Shown: one piece after another, positions 9,823-22,261 of the stretch
Numbering within the stretch: position 1 is the stretch's first letter
Layout: each line of letters starts with the position of its first letter
Source of the DNA: Coniferiporia sulphurascens
Taxonomy: Eukaryota > Basidiomycota > Agaricomycetes > Hymenochaetales > Hymenochaetaceae
Assembly (NCBI GenBank): GCA_002794785.1
Contig: NBBA01000026.1
Coordinates: 62,001-126,000, forward strand
Length of the DNA: 64,000 nucleotides
Reading direction: 5' to 3'
The notes under the pieces: generated by a model
Databases searched by the model: none
Seen by the model: the letters and a program-made list of their open reading frames with translations, nothing else
Told to the model about the DNA's origin: nothing
Program-made: the position numbers and the translations under genes

Positions 9823-12129
9823 ATGTCAAACCCAAGTGATTACCGGAATGCACTCCGTTGCACTTGACCCACCGTCCCCTCAACCTCGTCGGCTAGTCTA
9901 GCCGCCACCCGAGCCACTGAAGCAGCCGCCAACATGGCTGCTGAAGCCGCCTCTTAAAATCTACGCACGTTGTGGTAGATGATGAGGTGCAGTGGTAATA
10001 GTAGAGAGGGAACAAGGTTATCAGTGTAAACCAATGTATTTCATAGTAGAGACCAGCTCTCCTTATATACATCTACCGTGAGCTACATATACTATAACTA
10101 TCATAGCTCCTATTTGTATGGCATTATTGTTGTGTTATTGTTTACTTAGTAAGATGGTTGTTCATATGACCACCTTTATATTTAGTACATTCGTTATATT
10201 TATTTAATACTGCCGCCTCCGCCCAATGCAAGACAACCCCCACCCCCTACTCACAAAACCCCCTCCTAGCCCCGACCTCCTCCCTGGACGCCCTGGCACC
10301 CTCCCCAGCAATCAGCGACTCCCAATTGGTGTCGGCCTATGACTTCACCGCCCAAGCGCATGTGGAAGCAAGGCAGGCATCCCAAGCCGGCTCCCCAGCA
10401 GCCTCGGAAGAGTCGATCCAGGGATCCAACAAATTCGGTGAGACAACCTTAGAGATTGTTATTGACCCCCATACCCCCCCACAATGGGCAGGAGGCGCAA
10501 GCCTCAGGCAGAAACGCTCCTCAGCCACCATGTCACCTCTCACCCTGAGAGGACCCCCAGCCAAGCAACATGAACAGCACACCGCAGGGTTCATGTATGC
10601 CCTTACCCGCGCCCTGGATGACTTCGACAAGCAAACCAGGGAAGCCACCACTGAAACGATCGACATTAAGGCCGCACAGTTTGTGGGCGATCTCCTCTGG
10701 AATGTCCAACAGATGCTAGCCAACATAGCACAAGAAAGGAAAGACCCCCAGAACATCATCTACTGCAACACGGTGATGGCCTATAACTTCGCAAGGGAGG
10801 GGGCGGAAATCGCCCTCCCGGAACCCTTCGCCCCAGCTCGCCCCCCCAAAGGGCCCTGGCCACCACCGGGACCCCCGGCACCGCCCCCGTGACCCCAGAA
10901 ATGAGGGCGCTGACTGATGCAGTCAAACGCCTGACCACTGACATGGCTTCTATTTCACACCAGATGGCTTCTATCAGTTCTAGGCCCGCCTCTCACCAAC
11001 AACAGCAACAACAGCAACAACCTGCCCCACTGGCCGCCACCCAGGCCGCCCCCACCTCTTATGCCCAGGTGGCCGCAGCAGCGGCCCCCCCGACAGCCAC
11101 TAACCCAGCCCCAGTGGCACCAGCCACCGGAGCAGTCATCAGCCCAGCACAGAAAAAGAAGAAGTGCCAACGCAAGGTGCCCCCCCACCCACAATGTACG
11201 CCAAGGACCCAACCTTGGTCCTCACACCAACAGTCGGCATATGGGCCGAAAATCAGAAGTCAGCAATGGCCCTGACAAAGACATCCTGTGAGTTCTTCGC
11301 CTCCCTCCCAACCGCAGACCAAGTCCCGGTCTTGTCCTCCTCCTACAATGTAAAGGGGAACATTGTGACCACATTTTCAGTGCGCCCGTCCTCAGCTAAC
11401 CCGACCATGGAGACGATCATTGATCGCCACTCTGCAGCATATGCCACCCACATGCACACAGAGTGCATTGCAACAGGGATTAACATCCCAGCTGCCTTCC
11501 CACTCACCCCCTCGAGAGTCCGCCCCTGGTCCACCCTCTGCATCTCCATGGTGCCTTGCAAGGACTTCCTGCTCGGACAGAATGGACACACCATCACTGA
11601 GAAGGCCCTCATGGCCAAAATCCAGCACAACCCAGCACTCCGCAACCTTGACTTTGTAGTCACCCCCCACTTCGCTGCCACTGAGGACCACCTGCCAACA
11701 CTCAACAGGTGCCCAGTGGTCTTCTCCTTTGTTGACCCTGACAGGTCCATCCGCGAACACCTCCTCAAAAGGCCACACATCTGGATGTTCAGATCTGCAC
11801 TCCGGCTCTCGGTCCCACCCATCTGCCCCACCCTCACCCAATGCGAGCGGTGCCAGGGCCTCGGCCATGGAACCAAGGGCTGCCGAGCCCAACCCTGCTG
11901 CACAGAATGCGTGGGTGCCCACTTGACCTGCAATCACTGCAAATCATGCGCCCACTGCACAACCGATGCAGTGCCCGAAAGCGACACATGCCCACACCCC
12001 CGCCTCTGCAACAACTGCAAGGGCGACCACCCCGCCACCCTGCCAGCCTGCCCCAAGAAGAGGCGATACCGCCAAATCGAAGAGGCCCTCACCGCCAACC
12101 CCACCAACGACCAGATGGAGGAAATATGA
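9823..12129 (+). pseudogene. LINE ORF1 (gag-like, zinc knuckles)
   Basis: The start is ATG 9823 in the CCCCCATGTC context. TGA at codon 15 (9865-9867) is shared with three other copies. After the 258-bp insertion the frame resumes at 10220. It shifts at 10890 and in a C-run near 11180. The middle holds a Gln tract (10996-11025) and an Ala/Pro-rich linker. Then comes the conserved MYAKDPTLVL domain and, from about 11842, knuckles such as CERCQGLGH and CNNCKGDH. The TGA at 12127-12129 overlaps the ORF2 ATG. Confidence 0.8.
9954..10211 (+). mobile_element. 258-bp AT-rich insertion with 8-bp direct repeats
   Basis: GCCGCCTC occurs at 9946-9953 and 10212-10219. Removing 258 bp plus one repeat restores the ORF1 frame. 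There is no obvious terminal inverted repeat and no TG...CA end. On the minus strand there is TATATAAGG near 10070, like the LTR-C promoter, so it may be an LTR relic. An 8-bp duplication would also fit a hAT-like non-autonomous element. No coding potential. Confidence 0.6.
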
Positions 12130-12478
12130 TAGAGAAACTCTCTATCCTACAGTGGAACGCCGCCCGCTCACTAGTGGCAATACATTCCCTGATCCCCATC
12201 CTTACAACTGACCCCTCCCCCCTGCACTTAATTCTTATTCAGGAACCTCCCTGGTACCAAATAGGCCTGCAACCCTCACTCACGAACCTGACCGGCACCC
12301 CAGTCCTCAACATCCCCACCATCCCAGGCTACATACCTGTCCTACCACCAGAGGTCCGCCCTCAGGTAGTCACATATGTATCCATGGCCCTCCCCCCCAC
12401 CTCCTGGTCGATCCTCAGAGCCGCATCGCACAGCACTGATGTACTGACGGTGGAGGTTCGATCCCAACTCACCCTCCG

Positions 12479-13037
12479 TGTTACAATTTTCCTTTAAATT
12501 CCCTTTATGCACTGACTCACTTCCTCTTCGTCATCATCAGTCAGCGCAACTCCCCCATTTCTCTTCCTTACTCATCCTTATTTGCCTTGCGCCATAAGAC
12601 GCCATGATGATACCTTATCACACCATCATGACGTGCTTTGCTTACTGATCAGCGTACTTGTATTACCAAGGCATTCCCTTGAGTTCCATGACCTTCCATA
12701 GTCTGGTAAACATACCTAACCAAGTCACTACAGTAGCAAACACATAGAGTAGCATATAAGTGTGTAACTTCGGTAGCACAAGCCCTAAGCTTGTGCTCTT
12801 TGTTCATACAAGCCCATTATCTGCTACCACCAGTCTACTGTGTGCCATCTAGTCCAAAACCGCTTCATCGTAACCCGACTCGCTACAAGAAGCCTACCGC
12901 GCCCACATCGTCGATCAGGAAGCCCCACTGACGATCATCCTCGACTTACGACATCTAGGAAGCCCCATTGCCGTTCAATCAGTTCCGATGATCAGGAAGT
13001 CCCGATGTCGATCACCATGTAACCGTTGAGCTTAACA
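12479..13037 (+). mobile_element. Solo LTR-A copy 1 (559 bp)
   Basis: It begins TGTTACAATTTTCC and ends GAGCTTAACA, with target duplication CTCCG at 12474-12478 and 13038-13042. Removal restores the endonuclease frame. A TATA-like ATATAAG lies near 12754, followed by a hairpin (12775-12797). No internal retrotransposon sequence remains. Confidence 0.93.
12775..12797 (+). other. Hairpin downstream of the LTR-A TATA box
   Basis: AGCACAAGC (12775-12783) and GCTTGTGCT (12789-12797) form a perfect 9-bp stem with a CCTAA loop. It is kept in all four LTR-A copies, about 20 bp after the TATA-like motif, where the 5' end of the transcript is expected. Confidence 0.6.
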
Positions 13038-14125
13038 CTCCGGGTGTGCAACTATTATGGCATGCACCCCCCAGATTGAGAGAACACCTCCCCACAGTAC
13101 CCAGGTGAGTCCTTTCTATTCTCACTCCCCTCGGTGCTAGCCACCACCCTACTTGTGGCAGGCGACTTCAACCGTCGTCACCACACATGGTCCGAATTCT
13201 CTGTCCCACGACAAGATGACTTGGGGGCGCAACCCCTCAATGACTTTTTCCATGGGCATGACCTAGAGCCTGCCCATCTTCCTGACTCTGATTCCAGGCC
13301 TGATGGCAATTGCCATCAGTGCCCCATTGACATGATCTGGGCCCCACCTGTGGTCAACCCCAACTCTATTTTAGACTCGGCTACCTCCAACCCTTCACCA
13401 CTGTCCGACCACGCCATCCTATGGTGGTCAATGCCGTTTCAGCCCCCCCCTCCTGTCCTAAAGACACACTGGCTATTACCAGCCGACAAGAAGGAGTGGA
13501 CCGACATAGCCTTCCCTCTCCTCAAAGCAGCCTTCCGCTTACCGGGGCTCGACACCCAGGCCCTGGACATCAAAGCCAAGGCGGTCCTCAACTCCATGAT
13601 TGCCGCCCTCCAGCCATTCACCCATCTCTCTAAGCCATCAAAAATGGAAGTCCCGTGGTCACCCCACTGCAAGACCCTCCTTTCTGCTATACAGACAGCA
13701 TCCACCCCCCTCCAGCAATCAGCAGCCCAACGCTCCTTCAAAAGAGGCATCAGGACGGCCAAACGGCAATTCTACACCAACCAGGCATCGGAAGCGGACG
13801 CCTCCAACATCTGGAACTGGGCCAAGCATGGCCTAGGCAACTGACCCACCCCCATCCCCTTGCTGAAAAAGCGAGACGGCACCTTCACCCAAATGGATGA
13901 TGAGAAAGGTGAGCTATTTTGCAAAACCTTCTTCATGCCCCCGCCACCCCAGGCAATGGCCAACACCCCACCGCCACCACCTCAACCAGCTGCCCTGCCC
14001 ATACTCCCCACAGAGCTTACGGGGGCACTGGCCAACACATCCAACTTGTCGGTACCAGGCCTCTCAGGAATAGGTTACCGCCCCCTAAAATGGGTGGTAG
14101 ACGCCTACCCTGATGAGATACTTAC

Positions 14126-14687
14126 TGTTACAATTTTCCTCTACTCTTCCCCTACTGCACTGACTCACTTCCTCTTCGTCATCATCAGTCAGCGCAACTC
14201 CCCCATTTCTCTGCCTTACTCATCCTTATCTGCCTTACGCCATAAGATGCCATGATGACGCCTTATTGCACCATCATGACGTGCTTTGCTTACTGATAGC
14301 CCTACTTGTAGTACCAGGGCATTCCTTGGGTTTCCATGACCTTCCATAGTCTGGTAAACTACCCTACACAGGCCGCTACAGTAGTAAACACATAGAATAG
14401 CATATAAGCATGTAACTTTAGTAGCACAAGCCCTAAGCTTGTGCTCTTCATTCATACAAGCCCATTATCTGCTACCACCAGTCTACTGTGTGCCACTCGG
14501 CCATTAGTTGCTTCATTGTAATCCGACTCACTCCAAGAAGCCTACCACGTCCACATCACTGATCAAGAAGCCCTTCTCGACGATCACTCTCAACTTATGA
14601 CATCTAGGAAGCCCTGTTGCCATAACCAACAGTCCCAACGATCAGGAAGCCCCGACGTCGATCACCGCGTAACCATTGAGCTTAACA
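14126..14687 (+). mobile_element. Solo LTR-A copy 2 (562 bp)
   Basis: The ends match copy 1 (TGTTACAATT...GCTTAACA), with target duplication CTTAC at 14121-14125 and 14688-14692. It interrupts RT coding between the DEIL and LFND codons. It carries the same TATA-like motif and hairpin. Confidence 0.93.
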
Positions 14688-17499
14688 CTTACACTCTTCA
14701 ATGACTGTCTGCGCTTGGGGCACCACCCCGAGTGCTGGCAGGTGGCAAAAGTGGTAATGCTCAGGAAGCCAAACAAGAAGGACCCATTTTCACTGTGTTC
14801 ATACTGGCCCATCACCCTTGAGGAGACCCTAGGGAAACTCCTTGAAAAGATAATTGCTAACCGGCTCCAGTACCTCGCAAACACGAGGGACTGGCTACCA
14901 ACTAACCAATATGGGGGGCGTCAAGGCCATTCAGTCTACGATGCCGCCCAACACCTATTACAGATTGCAGAATGCGCCCACTCAGAAGGCCTTGTCTGTT
15001 TGGTCCTTGCGGTCAACATTCAGGGTTTCTTCAACTCGGTGCACCCCCAGCTCCTCCACTGACAACTGTTGGACCTCAGTTGCACACCAGACATGGCCAA
15101 CTGGTGTCTGTCCTTCATGACGGACCGGCAGGTAGCTGTCGCCTTCAATGGCACCACCCTCCCTACTGCCCCCAAACCCGACTTTGGCACCCCCCAGGGA
15201 TCGCCAGTCTCCCCCATCCTGTCGATGATATTTGCAGGCGTGGTCCTCCGGCGCTTTCACCAAGCCGGCACCACTGCCCTGGCATATGTTGATGACCACT
15301 TACTTATTTGCGTAGGTCCCTCAGTGGCATCCAACTGCCATGCCCTAGCTCACACCTACCAACAACTTGACACCCTCTTCGGCACCATTGGTCTCAACAT
15401 CAAAGCCGCCAAGACAGAGTGCCTCCACTTTCACCTGCCTCAACGACGAACCGGCTACAACAGATGGGACATGGCCAGGGTACAGGTCGACCCCAACACC
15501 CTGATCCGCCCCTCAATCCCACTTCAGTGGCTAGGGATATGGTGGGACCCAGGCCTCTCCTTCAAGCCCCATGTGGAGCATATGCGCTCCAAGGGGCTGT
15601 CCACCCTCGCTGCCCTCCGCATCCTGGGCAATACCCAATGTGGAATCTCAGCCCTCCTCCTCCACCACCTGTATACCTCCTGCGCTCGCTCTGTCCTCTC
15701 ATGGGGAGCACCGGTGTGGTACCACAGCCACCACCAAAAAACCTTGGTAAACCACCTCCAGACCATACAAAATATGGCCTGCTGCTGGATTCTGGGCATC
15801 TTCAAAGGCACCTCCCCCCATTCCACAAACTTTCTCTGTTCAGTTCCCCCTCTCTCTTTTTACTTCAAATATATAAAGACAACCCATTCCCTACACCTCT
15901 GGTGTACCCCTCACTCTATCAGCTGTAAATTATTTAAAAACGTAGCTAACAGACCTTTCTCCCTTTCTCTGCAGGTCCGAGCTCCCCAGGTTCAACAAGT
16001 CCCTGCATACACACATCCCCCATGGACGGATCCCCTGGCCTTCACTAAGGGCTGGGTCCGCTTTACCACCCCTGCCACCCCGGTTAGCACCGACATGCGA
16101 AAGTCATTCGTAATGACCACCTGCCAACTCGGTTCCACCCCCCATGTCCAGGTATTCACGGACGGCTCCCACATTGACAATAAGTCGGGCTCAGCCATCT
16201 GCACTATGCTCGGCCACACTCGACTCCGGTCTCACTGACTGGAGTCCCCCACCTGTGCCACAGCCATGGACACCGAGGAATTCTCCCTCACCATGGCCCC
16301 GGGCTGGGTAGCACACCGCCTTCCAGCGCAACTGCATGTTGCATCAGACATCTTCTTTCTGTCTGATTCGCTGACCGCCCTACACCTTTTCTGCACCTGG
16401 GCTGCTGCCCCTGGTGCCCACCTCCTCCACATCTGGAAAGCGGGTGTGGAGACTCTACTGGACTCATACCCTCAGCTCACCATTCATTTCATATGGTGCC
16501 CTGGTCACTCAGACATCCCTGGCAATGAATGGGCTGACAAGGAAGCGAAGCTAGCAACAGAGCTCCCCCCATCTGACCTCAAACCTTCCACCTCCGCACT
16601 AAAAGAAGTTGCCGTCCGCACCCTCATGGAGCGATGGATGCTTTCGCTAGCCTGCCCCCTTGCCTCAACCGCCAACAAGTACCTGGCAGTTCACGGCCTC
16701 CCCTCATGTCGACCTCGAAAGCTGCTCATGCATTCGGTAGACCACCCCTGCAGTGAGCTAGCTGCAGTCGCACAGGTCCTCTGCTGTGCCGGTCCCTATG
16801 GGGGCTACTGGCTGAGCTTCGACTCAGCCTACTGTTGCAGGCATGGCCTAATATCGCACTGCAGGTGGCACAACCACCCCCCATGGCCTGCACAGTCGAC
16901 TGCCCACATCCTTGGCAGCTGCAGTACATTCCACCCATGGATACAACACATGTGGCCACTGTGAGACCCTCTCCCAGTCCACCACTCAGAGTGGGCTGAT
17001 GAAAACCGCCTCCCAGTTCTGTGCCATTGGCTCAAGCTAATGGGGCATCTGAACCGCCTCTCAGAACGGGCCACAGGCACCATCAGGCTTTCTTTTGCTG
17101 CGATGGACCTAGACAGCCACCCTACTGATGAAGATATGGACCTGGACCTCCTATGGGAATACATGCGTCATATGCTCAGACCATGAACTCGGGACTCAGA
17201 CCCAGCCCTTATGGAGCTATCAGGTATGCTCCCTCCTTTCCTGCTCGAATAGTGACTGCCTTTCAGATTCCCCTGGATACGTCTCAGCCAGTGCCCTCAC
17301 CCTCCCTTTCCACTTCTAAGCTTCTTACTTTTACCTGCCCTTATCCACATGGTTTGTTCGTAGTGATATGTATCCCTCCTTCTCCTGTCTCTCATACTAA
17401 ATAGGGGCTCTACACACATCAGCACCCTGCAGGGAGCAGAGCCCCCGCCCAGTTTTGTGTGATGCGCAATGACGGGCACCTCCATTGTTATGTAGTTAG

Positions 17500-17520
17500 G
17501 GCCCCCCCTTCGGGGGGGCG
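17500..17520 (+). other. LINE 3' hairpin of the full-length copy
   Basis: Seven C (17502-17508), TTC, then seven G (17512-17518) can pair, giving a stable stem with a UUCG-type loop. It lies about 45 bp before the TAA tail. The loop is TTTG or TTCA in other copies, as expected if the CpG in TTCG decays on either strand. Confidence 0.65.
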
Positions 17521-17568
17521 GCTTGTAATTATGTAATACTGCAGGAATAATAATAATAATAAAATATG

Positions 17569-19596
17569 CCAGGGTGGTGGTTCCGGCTTGGTGAAAGCAC
17601 CAGAGGACCACCCCTGCAAATATGGTTGACAGGATGGGGGAGACTGGAGATCCCTGTGGGGTGCCAAAGTCGGGTTTGGGGGCGGTAGGGAGGGTGGTAC
17701 TGTCGAAGGCGATGGCGACCTGCTGGTCCATCATGAAGGATAGGCACCAGTCAGCCATATCTGGGGCACAACCGAGATCCAACAGTTGTCAGTGGAGGAG
17801 TTGAGGGTGCACCAAGTTGAAGAAGCCTTGAATGTCGACCACTAGGACCGAACAGACGAGGCCCTCTGAGTGGGCACACTCCGCAATCTGTAGAAGGTGT
17901 TGGGCAGCGTTGTAGACCGAGTGGCCTTGGTGCCCCCCATACTGGTTAGGTGGCAACCAGCCCCATGAGTTGGCGAGGTACTGGAGCCGGTTAGCTATAA
18001 TCTTTTCGAGGAGTTTCCCTAGGGTCTCCTTGAGGGTGATGGGCCAGTATGAACGCAGTGAGAATGGGTCCTTCTTGTTCAGCTTCCTGAGCATTACAAC
18101 TTTTGCCGCCCACCAGCACTCCAGGTGGTGCCCCAAGCACAGACAGTTGTTGAAAAGTGCAAGTATCTCGTTGGGGTAGGCGTCCACCACCCATTTCAGG
18201 GGGTGGTAGCCTATTCCCAAGAGGCCTGGGGCCGACAAGTTGGATGTGTCGGTCAGTGCCCCCATAAGCTCTGCAAGGAGGATGGGCAGGGCAGCTGGTT
18301 GGATAGGTGGAGGCAGGGGGTTGGCCACTGTCTGGGGTGGGGGGGCATGAAGAAGGTTTCTCTGAAGAGCTCACCTTTCTCGTTGTCCATCTGGGTGAAG
18401 GAGCCATCTCGCCGTTTGAGCGAGGGGATGGGGGTAGGTCGGTTTCCAAGGCCACGCTTGGCCCAGCTCCAGATGTTGGATGTGTCCACTTCTGCTGCCT
18501 GGTTGGCATAAAACTCCCATTTGGCTATCCGAACACCCCTTTTGAAGGCGCATCGAGCTGAGGAATGCTGGAGGGGGGTGGTGGCTGTCTTGATGGCGGA
18601 TAGGAGGGTCTTGCAGTGGGGGGACCACCATGGGACTTCTGTTTTCAACAGTTTGGCAAGGTGGGTGAATGGCTGGAGGGCGGCAATCATGGAGTCGATG
18701 ACCACTTTTGCTTTGATGTCCAGGGCGTGGGTGTCAAGCCCCAGGAGACAGAAGGCTTCTTTGAGTAGAGGGAAGGCAATGTCAGTCCATTTCTCCTTGT
18801 CGGCTGGTAACAGCCAGTGTGTCTTTAGGACAGAAGGGGGGGGCCGAGACGGCAATGACCAGCGCAGGATGGTGTGGTCAGACAATGGTGAGGGGTCGGA
18901 GGTGGCCAAGTCTAAAATAGAGTCAGGGTTGACCACAGGTGGGGCCCAGATCATGTCAATGGGACACCTATGGCAGTTGCCATCAGGCCATGAGTCAGAG
19001 TCAGGAATATGGGCAGGCGCCAGGCCATGCCTGTGGAAGAAGTCGTCGAGGGGTTGCACCCCCAAGTCATCTTGCCATGTGGCTGAGAGTTCGGACCATG
19101 TGTGGTGGCGATGGTTGAAGTCGCCTGCCATGAGTAGAGTGGTGGCTAGCACCGAGGGGAGTGAGAATAAAAAGGACTCACCTGGGTACTGGGGGGAGGC
19201 ATTCTCCCGTTCTGGGGGGTGCATGCCATAATAGTTGCATACCCAGAGGGTGAGTTGGGATCGTACCTCCACTGTCAGTACGTCGGTGCTGTGAGATGCG
19301 GCTCCAAGGATTGACCATGAGGTGGGGGGGAGGGCCCTAGATATGTATGTGACTACCTGAGGGCGAGCCTCTGGTGGTAGCACAGGTACATATCCTGGGA
19401 GGGTGGGGACATTGAGAACTGGGGTGCCGGCTGGGTTGGTGAGTGAGGGTTGCAATCCTATTTGATACCAAGGGGGTTCCTGGATAAGAATTAGGTGCAG
19501 GGGTGATGGGTCAGTTGTAAGGACAGGGGTTAGGGAATGTATTGCCGCTAGTGAGCAGGTGGCGTTCCACTGCAGGATAGAGAGCATCTCTATCAT
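17569..19596 (-). pseudogene. ORF2 first half (complete endonuclease, start of RT)
   Basis: ATG at 19596 overlaps the ORF1 stop on this strand. A 447-codon frame (to 18253) holds an apparently complete APE-type endonuclease with QEPPWYQ, GDFN and LSDH, the best-preserved one in the window. A frameshift near 18330 leads into RT sequence (18328-17789). A TGA at 17789-17791 stands at the recurrent site after QLLH. RT is then cut at 17569, just before YVDD, by the full-length LINE. Confidence 0.82.
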
Positions 19597-20240
19597 AGTT
19601 CCTCCATCTGGTCATTGGTGGGGTTGGCAGTGAGGGCCTCTTCGATTTGACGATAACGCCTCTTCTTGGGACATGCCGGCAGAGTGGCTGGGTGGTCGCC
19701 CTTACAGTTGTTGCAGAGGCGGGGGTGGGGACATGTGTCGCCTTCGAGCACTGCGTCGGTCATGCAGTGGGCACATGATTTGCGGTGATTGCAGGTCAAG
19801 TGAGCACCCGTGCATTCAGCGCAGCAGGGTTGGGCATGGCAGCCCTTGGTCCCATGGCCGAGTCCCTGGCACCGCTCACATTGGGTGAGGGTGGGGCGGA
19901 CTGGTGGGACTGAGAGTCGGAGGGCGGATCCGAACATCCAGACACATGGCCTCTTGAGGAGGCGCTTGCATATGGAGCTGTCGGGGTCGGCGAGGGAGAA
20001 GACTACAGGGCACCTGTCGAGCATTGGCAGGTGGTCCTCAGTGGCAGCGAAGTGGGGGGTGACTACGAAGTTGAGGTTGCGGAGTGCCAGATTGTGCCGG
20101 ATTTCGGCCATGAGGGCCTTTTCGGTGATGGTGTGTCCATTCTGTCCGAACAGGAAGTCCTTGCAGGGCACCATTGAGATGCAAAGGGCAGACCAGGGGT
20201 GGACTCTGGAGGGGGTTAGGGAGAAGGCTGTTGGGATGGT
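19593..20240 (-). pseudogene. ORF1 C-terminal part with zinc knuckles
   Basis: This is the downstream part of the split ORF1, open from 20240 to TGA 19593-19595. It carries the SMVPCKDFLFGQNGH block and three Cys/His knuckle-like motifs (CERCQGLGH, CCAEC...H, CNNCKGDH). The upstream part is at 25274-26677, on the other side of the composite insertion. Confidence 0.8.
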
Positions 20241-22261
20241 GCCATGGTCAACCCTGACTCTATTCTAGATTCGGCAACCTCCGACCCCTCCCCACTGTCT
20301 GACCACACCATACTGCAATGGTCAATACCATTTCGGCCCCCCCCCTCCTGTCCTAAAGACACGCCGGCTACTCCCAGCCGACAAGGAGGAATGAACCAAC
20401 ATCGCCTTCCCTCTACTTGAAGAAGCCTTCTGCCTCCTGGGGCTCGACACCCAAGCCCTGGACACCAAAGCTAAGGTGGTCATTGACTCCATGGTTGCTG
20501 CCCTCCAACCGTTCACCCACCTCTCAAAGCCATCGAAAACAGAAGTCCCATGGTGGACACCCCACTGCAAGACCCTCCTATCCGCCATCACAATGGCCAC
20601 CACCCCCCTCCAGTGTGCATCAGCGAGACGAGCCTTCAAAAGGGGCATCAGGACTGCCAAATGGCAGTTCTACGCTGACCAGGCATCAGAAGCGGACACT
20701 TCCAACATATGGAACTGGGCCAAGCGTGGCCTCGGCAACCGACTGACTCCAATCCCTTCGCTCAAACGGCGAGATGGCTCCTTCACCCAGACGGACAATG
20801 AGAAGGGTGAGCTCTTCAGAGAAACCTTCTTCATGCCCCCCCCACCCCAGACAGTGGCCAACCCCCCGCCTCCACCTATCCAACCAGCTGCCCTGCCCAT
20901 TCTCCTATTGGAGCTTACAGGGGCACTGGCCAACACATCCAACTCATTGGCTCCGGGCCTCTTGGGAATAGGCTATCGCCCCCTGAAATGGGTGGGGGAC
21001 GCCTACCCCGATGAGATACTCACGCTTTTCAATGACTGCCTTCGCTTGGGACACCACCCCGAGTGCTGGTGGGTGGCAAAAGTGGTGATGCTCAGGAAGC
21101 CAAACAAGAAGGACCCATTCTCACCATGATCATACCAGCCCATCACCCTCGAGGAGACCTTAGGGAAACTTCTCGAAAAGATAATAGCTAACCAGCTACA
21201 GTTCCTTGCTAACATGCAGGACTGGCTGCCACCTAACCAATATGGGGGGTGCCAAGGCCATTCAGTCTATGACGCTGCCCAACACCTTTTACAGATTGTG
21301 GAGCATGCCCACTCAGAGGACCTCGTCTGTTTGGTTCTAGCGGTCGACATTCAGGGCTTCTTCGACTCGGTACACCCCCATCTCCTCCACTGACAATTGC
21401 TGGATCTCAGTTGTGCTCCAGACATGGCCAACTGGTGTTTATCCTTCATGATGGACTGGCAGGTTGATGTCGCTTTCGATGGCACCACCCTCCCCACCAC
21501 CCCCAAACCCGACTTCGGCACCCCACAGGGCTCGCCAGTCTCCCCTATCCTGTCAACGATTTTCGTGGGGGTGGTCCTCTGGCACTTTCACCAAGCCGGC
21601 ACCACTGCCCTGGCATATGTTGACGACCACTTACTTATTTGTGTAGGTCCCTCAGTGGCATCCAACTGTCGTGCTCTCACCCGTGCCTACCAACAACTCA
21701 ACACCCTCTTCGGCACCATCAGTCTCAACATCAAAGCCACCAAGACAGAGTGTCTCCACTTCCACCCCCCTCGACGACGTACCGGCTACAACGGCTGGGA
21801 CACTGCCAGCGTCCAGGTCGACCCCAACACCCTGATCCGCCCCTCAATCCCCCTATGGTGGCTGGGGATATGGTGGGACCCAGGCCTCTCCTTCAAACCC
21901 CATGTTGAGCGCATGTGCTCAAAGGGACTCTCCACCCTTGCCGCACTCCGCATTTTAGGCAACACACAAGGCGGCATCTCGGCCCTCCTCCTCCACCGCC
22001 TATACACCTCCTGCGTCCGCTCCGTCCTGTCATGGGGGGTGCCAGTATGGTACCATGGCCACTGCCAAAAAACCCTGGTAAATCGCCTCCAGGCCGTGCA
22101 AAACACAGCCTGCCGATGGATCCTGGGCATCTTCAAAGGCACCTCCCCCCATTCCACAAATTTTCTTTGCTCTGTTCCCCCTCTCTCTTTCTATTTCGAA
22201 TATGTAAAGACGACCCACTCTCTGCATCTCTGGTGCACCCCTCACTCTATTGGTCGAAAAC
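20241..22261 (+). pseudogene. ORF2 middle part (end of endonuclease, RT)
   Basis: Coding starts in the endonuclease at the VNPDSILDS block with LSDH, and has a frame break near 20340. RT is open over 20476-21129 and again from 21397 to about 22261, with YVDD at 21618-21629. TGA at 21391-21393 is the recurrent stop after the HLLH codons. It ends at the HSIGRK codons, where the inverted copy begins with a T-run. Confidence 0.8.

Larger units (their letters stand above)
12126..17252 (+). pseudogene. LINE ORF2: APE endonuclease, RT, RNase H
   Basis: ATG at 12126 overlaps the ORF1 stop. The endonuclease shows QEPPWYQ (near 12239), GDFN (13161-13172) and SDH (13404-13412). RT has YVDD at 15285-15296, preceded by the GTPQGSPVSP block. 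RNase H shows FTDGS with Asp at 16161, Glu near 16275, FLSDSL near 16360 and WCPGHSD near 16495. The C-terminal SHCRWHNH motif follows near 16853. Two LTR-A elements interrupt it. TGA codons at 13842, 15060, 16236, 16962 and 17184 sit at arginine (CGA-type) positions. It ends at TAG 17250-17252. Confidence 0.88.
9765..17563 (+). mobile_element. Full-length LINE (about 6.4 kb without insertions)
   Basis: This is the only copy here with both ends and a target duplication: ATATG at 9760-9764 and 17564-17568. The 5' UTR is 9765-9822. ORF1 and ORF2 follow, then a 3' UTR from 17253 and a TAA tail to 17563. Three later insertions interrupt it: 258 bp at 9954, LTR-A at 12479 and LTR-A at 14126. Removing them and their duplications leaves about 6402 bp. 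Several TGA codons show it is inactive. Confidence 0.9.

Noticed and set aside
10996..11025. CAA/CAG trinucleotide run, also near 25745-25775 and 42175-42200
   Set aside because: It is the Gln tract of ORF1 in each copy, not an independent microsatellite locus.
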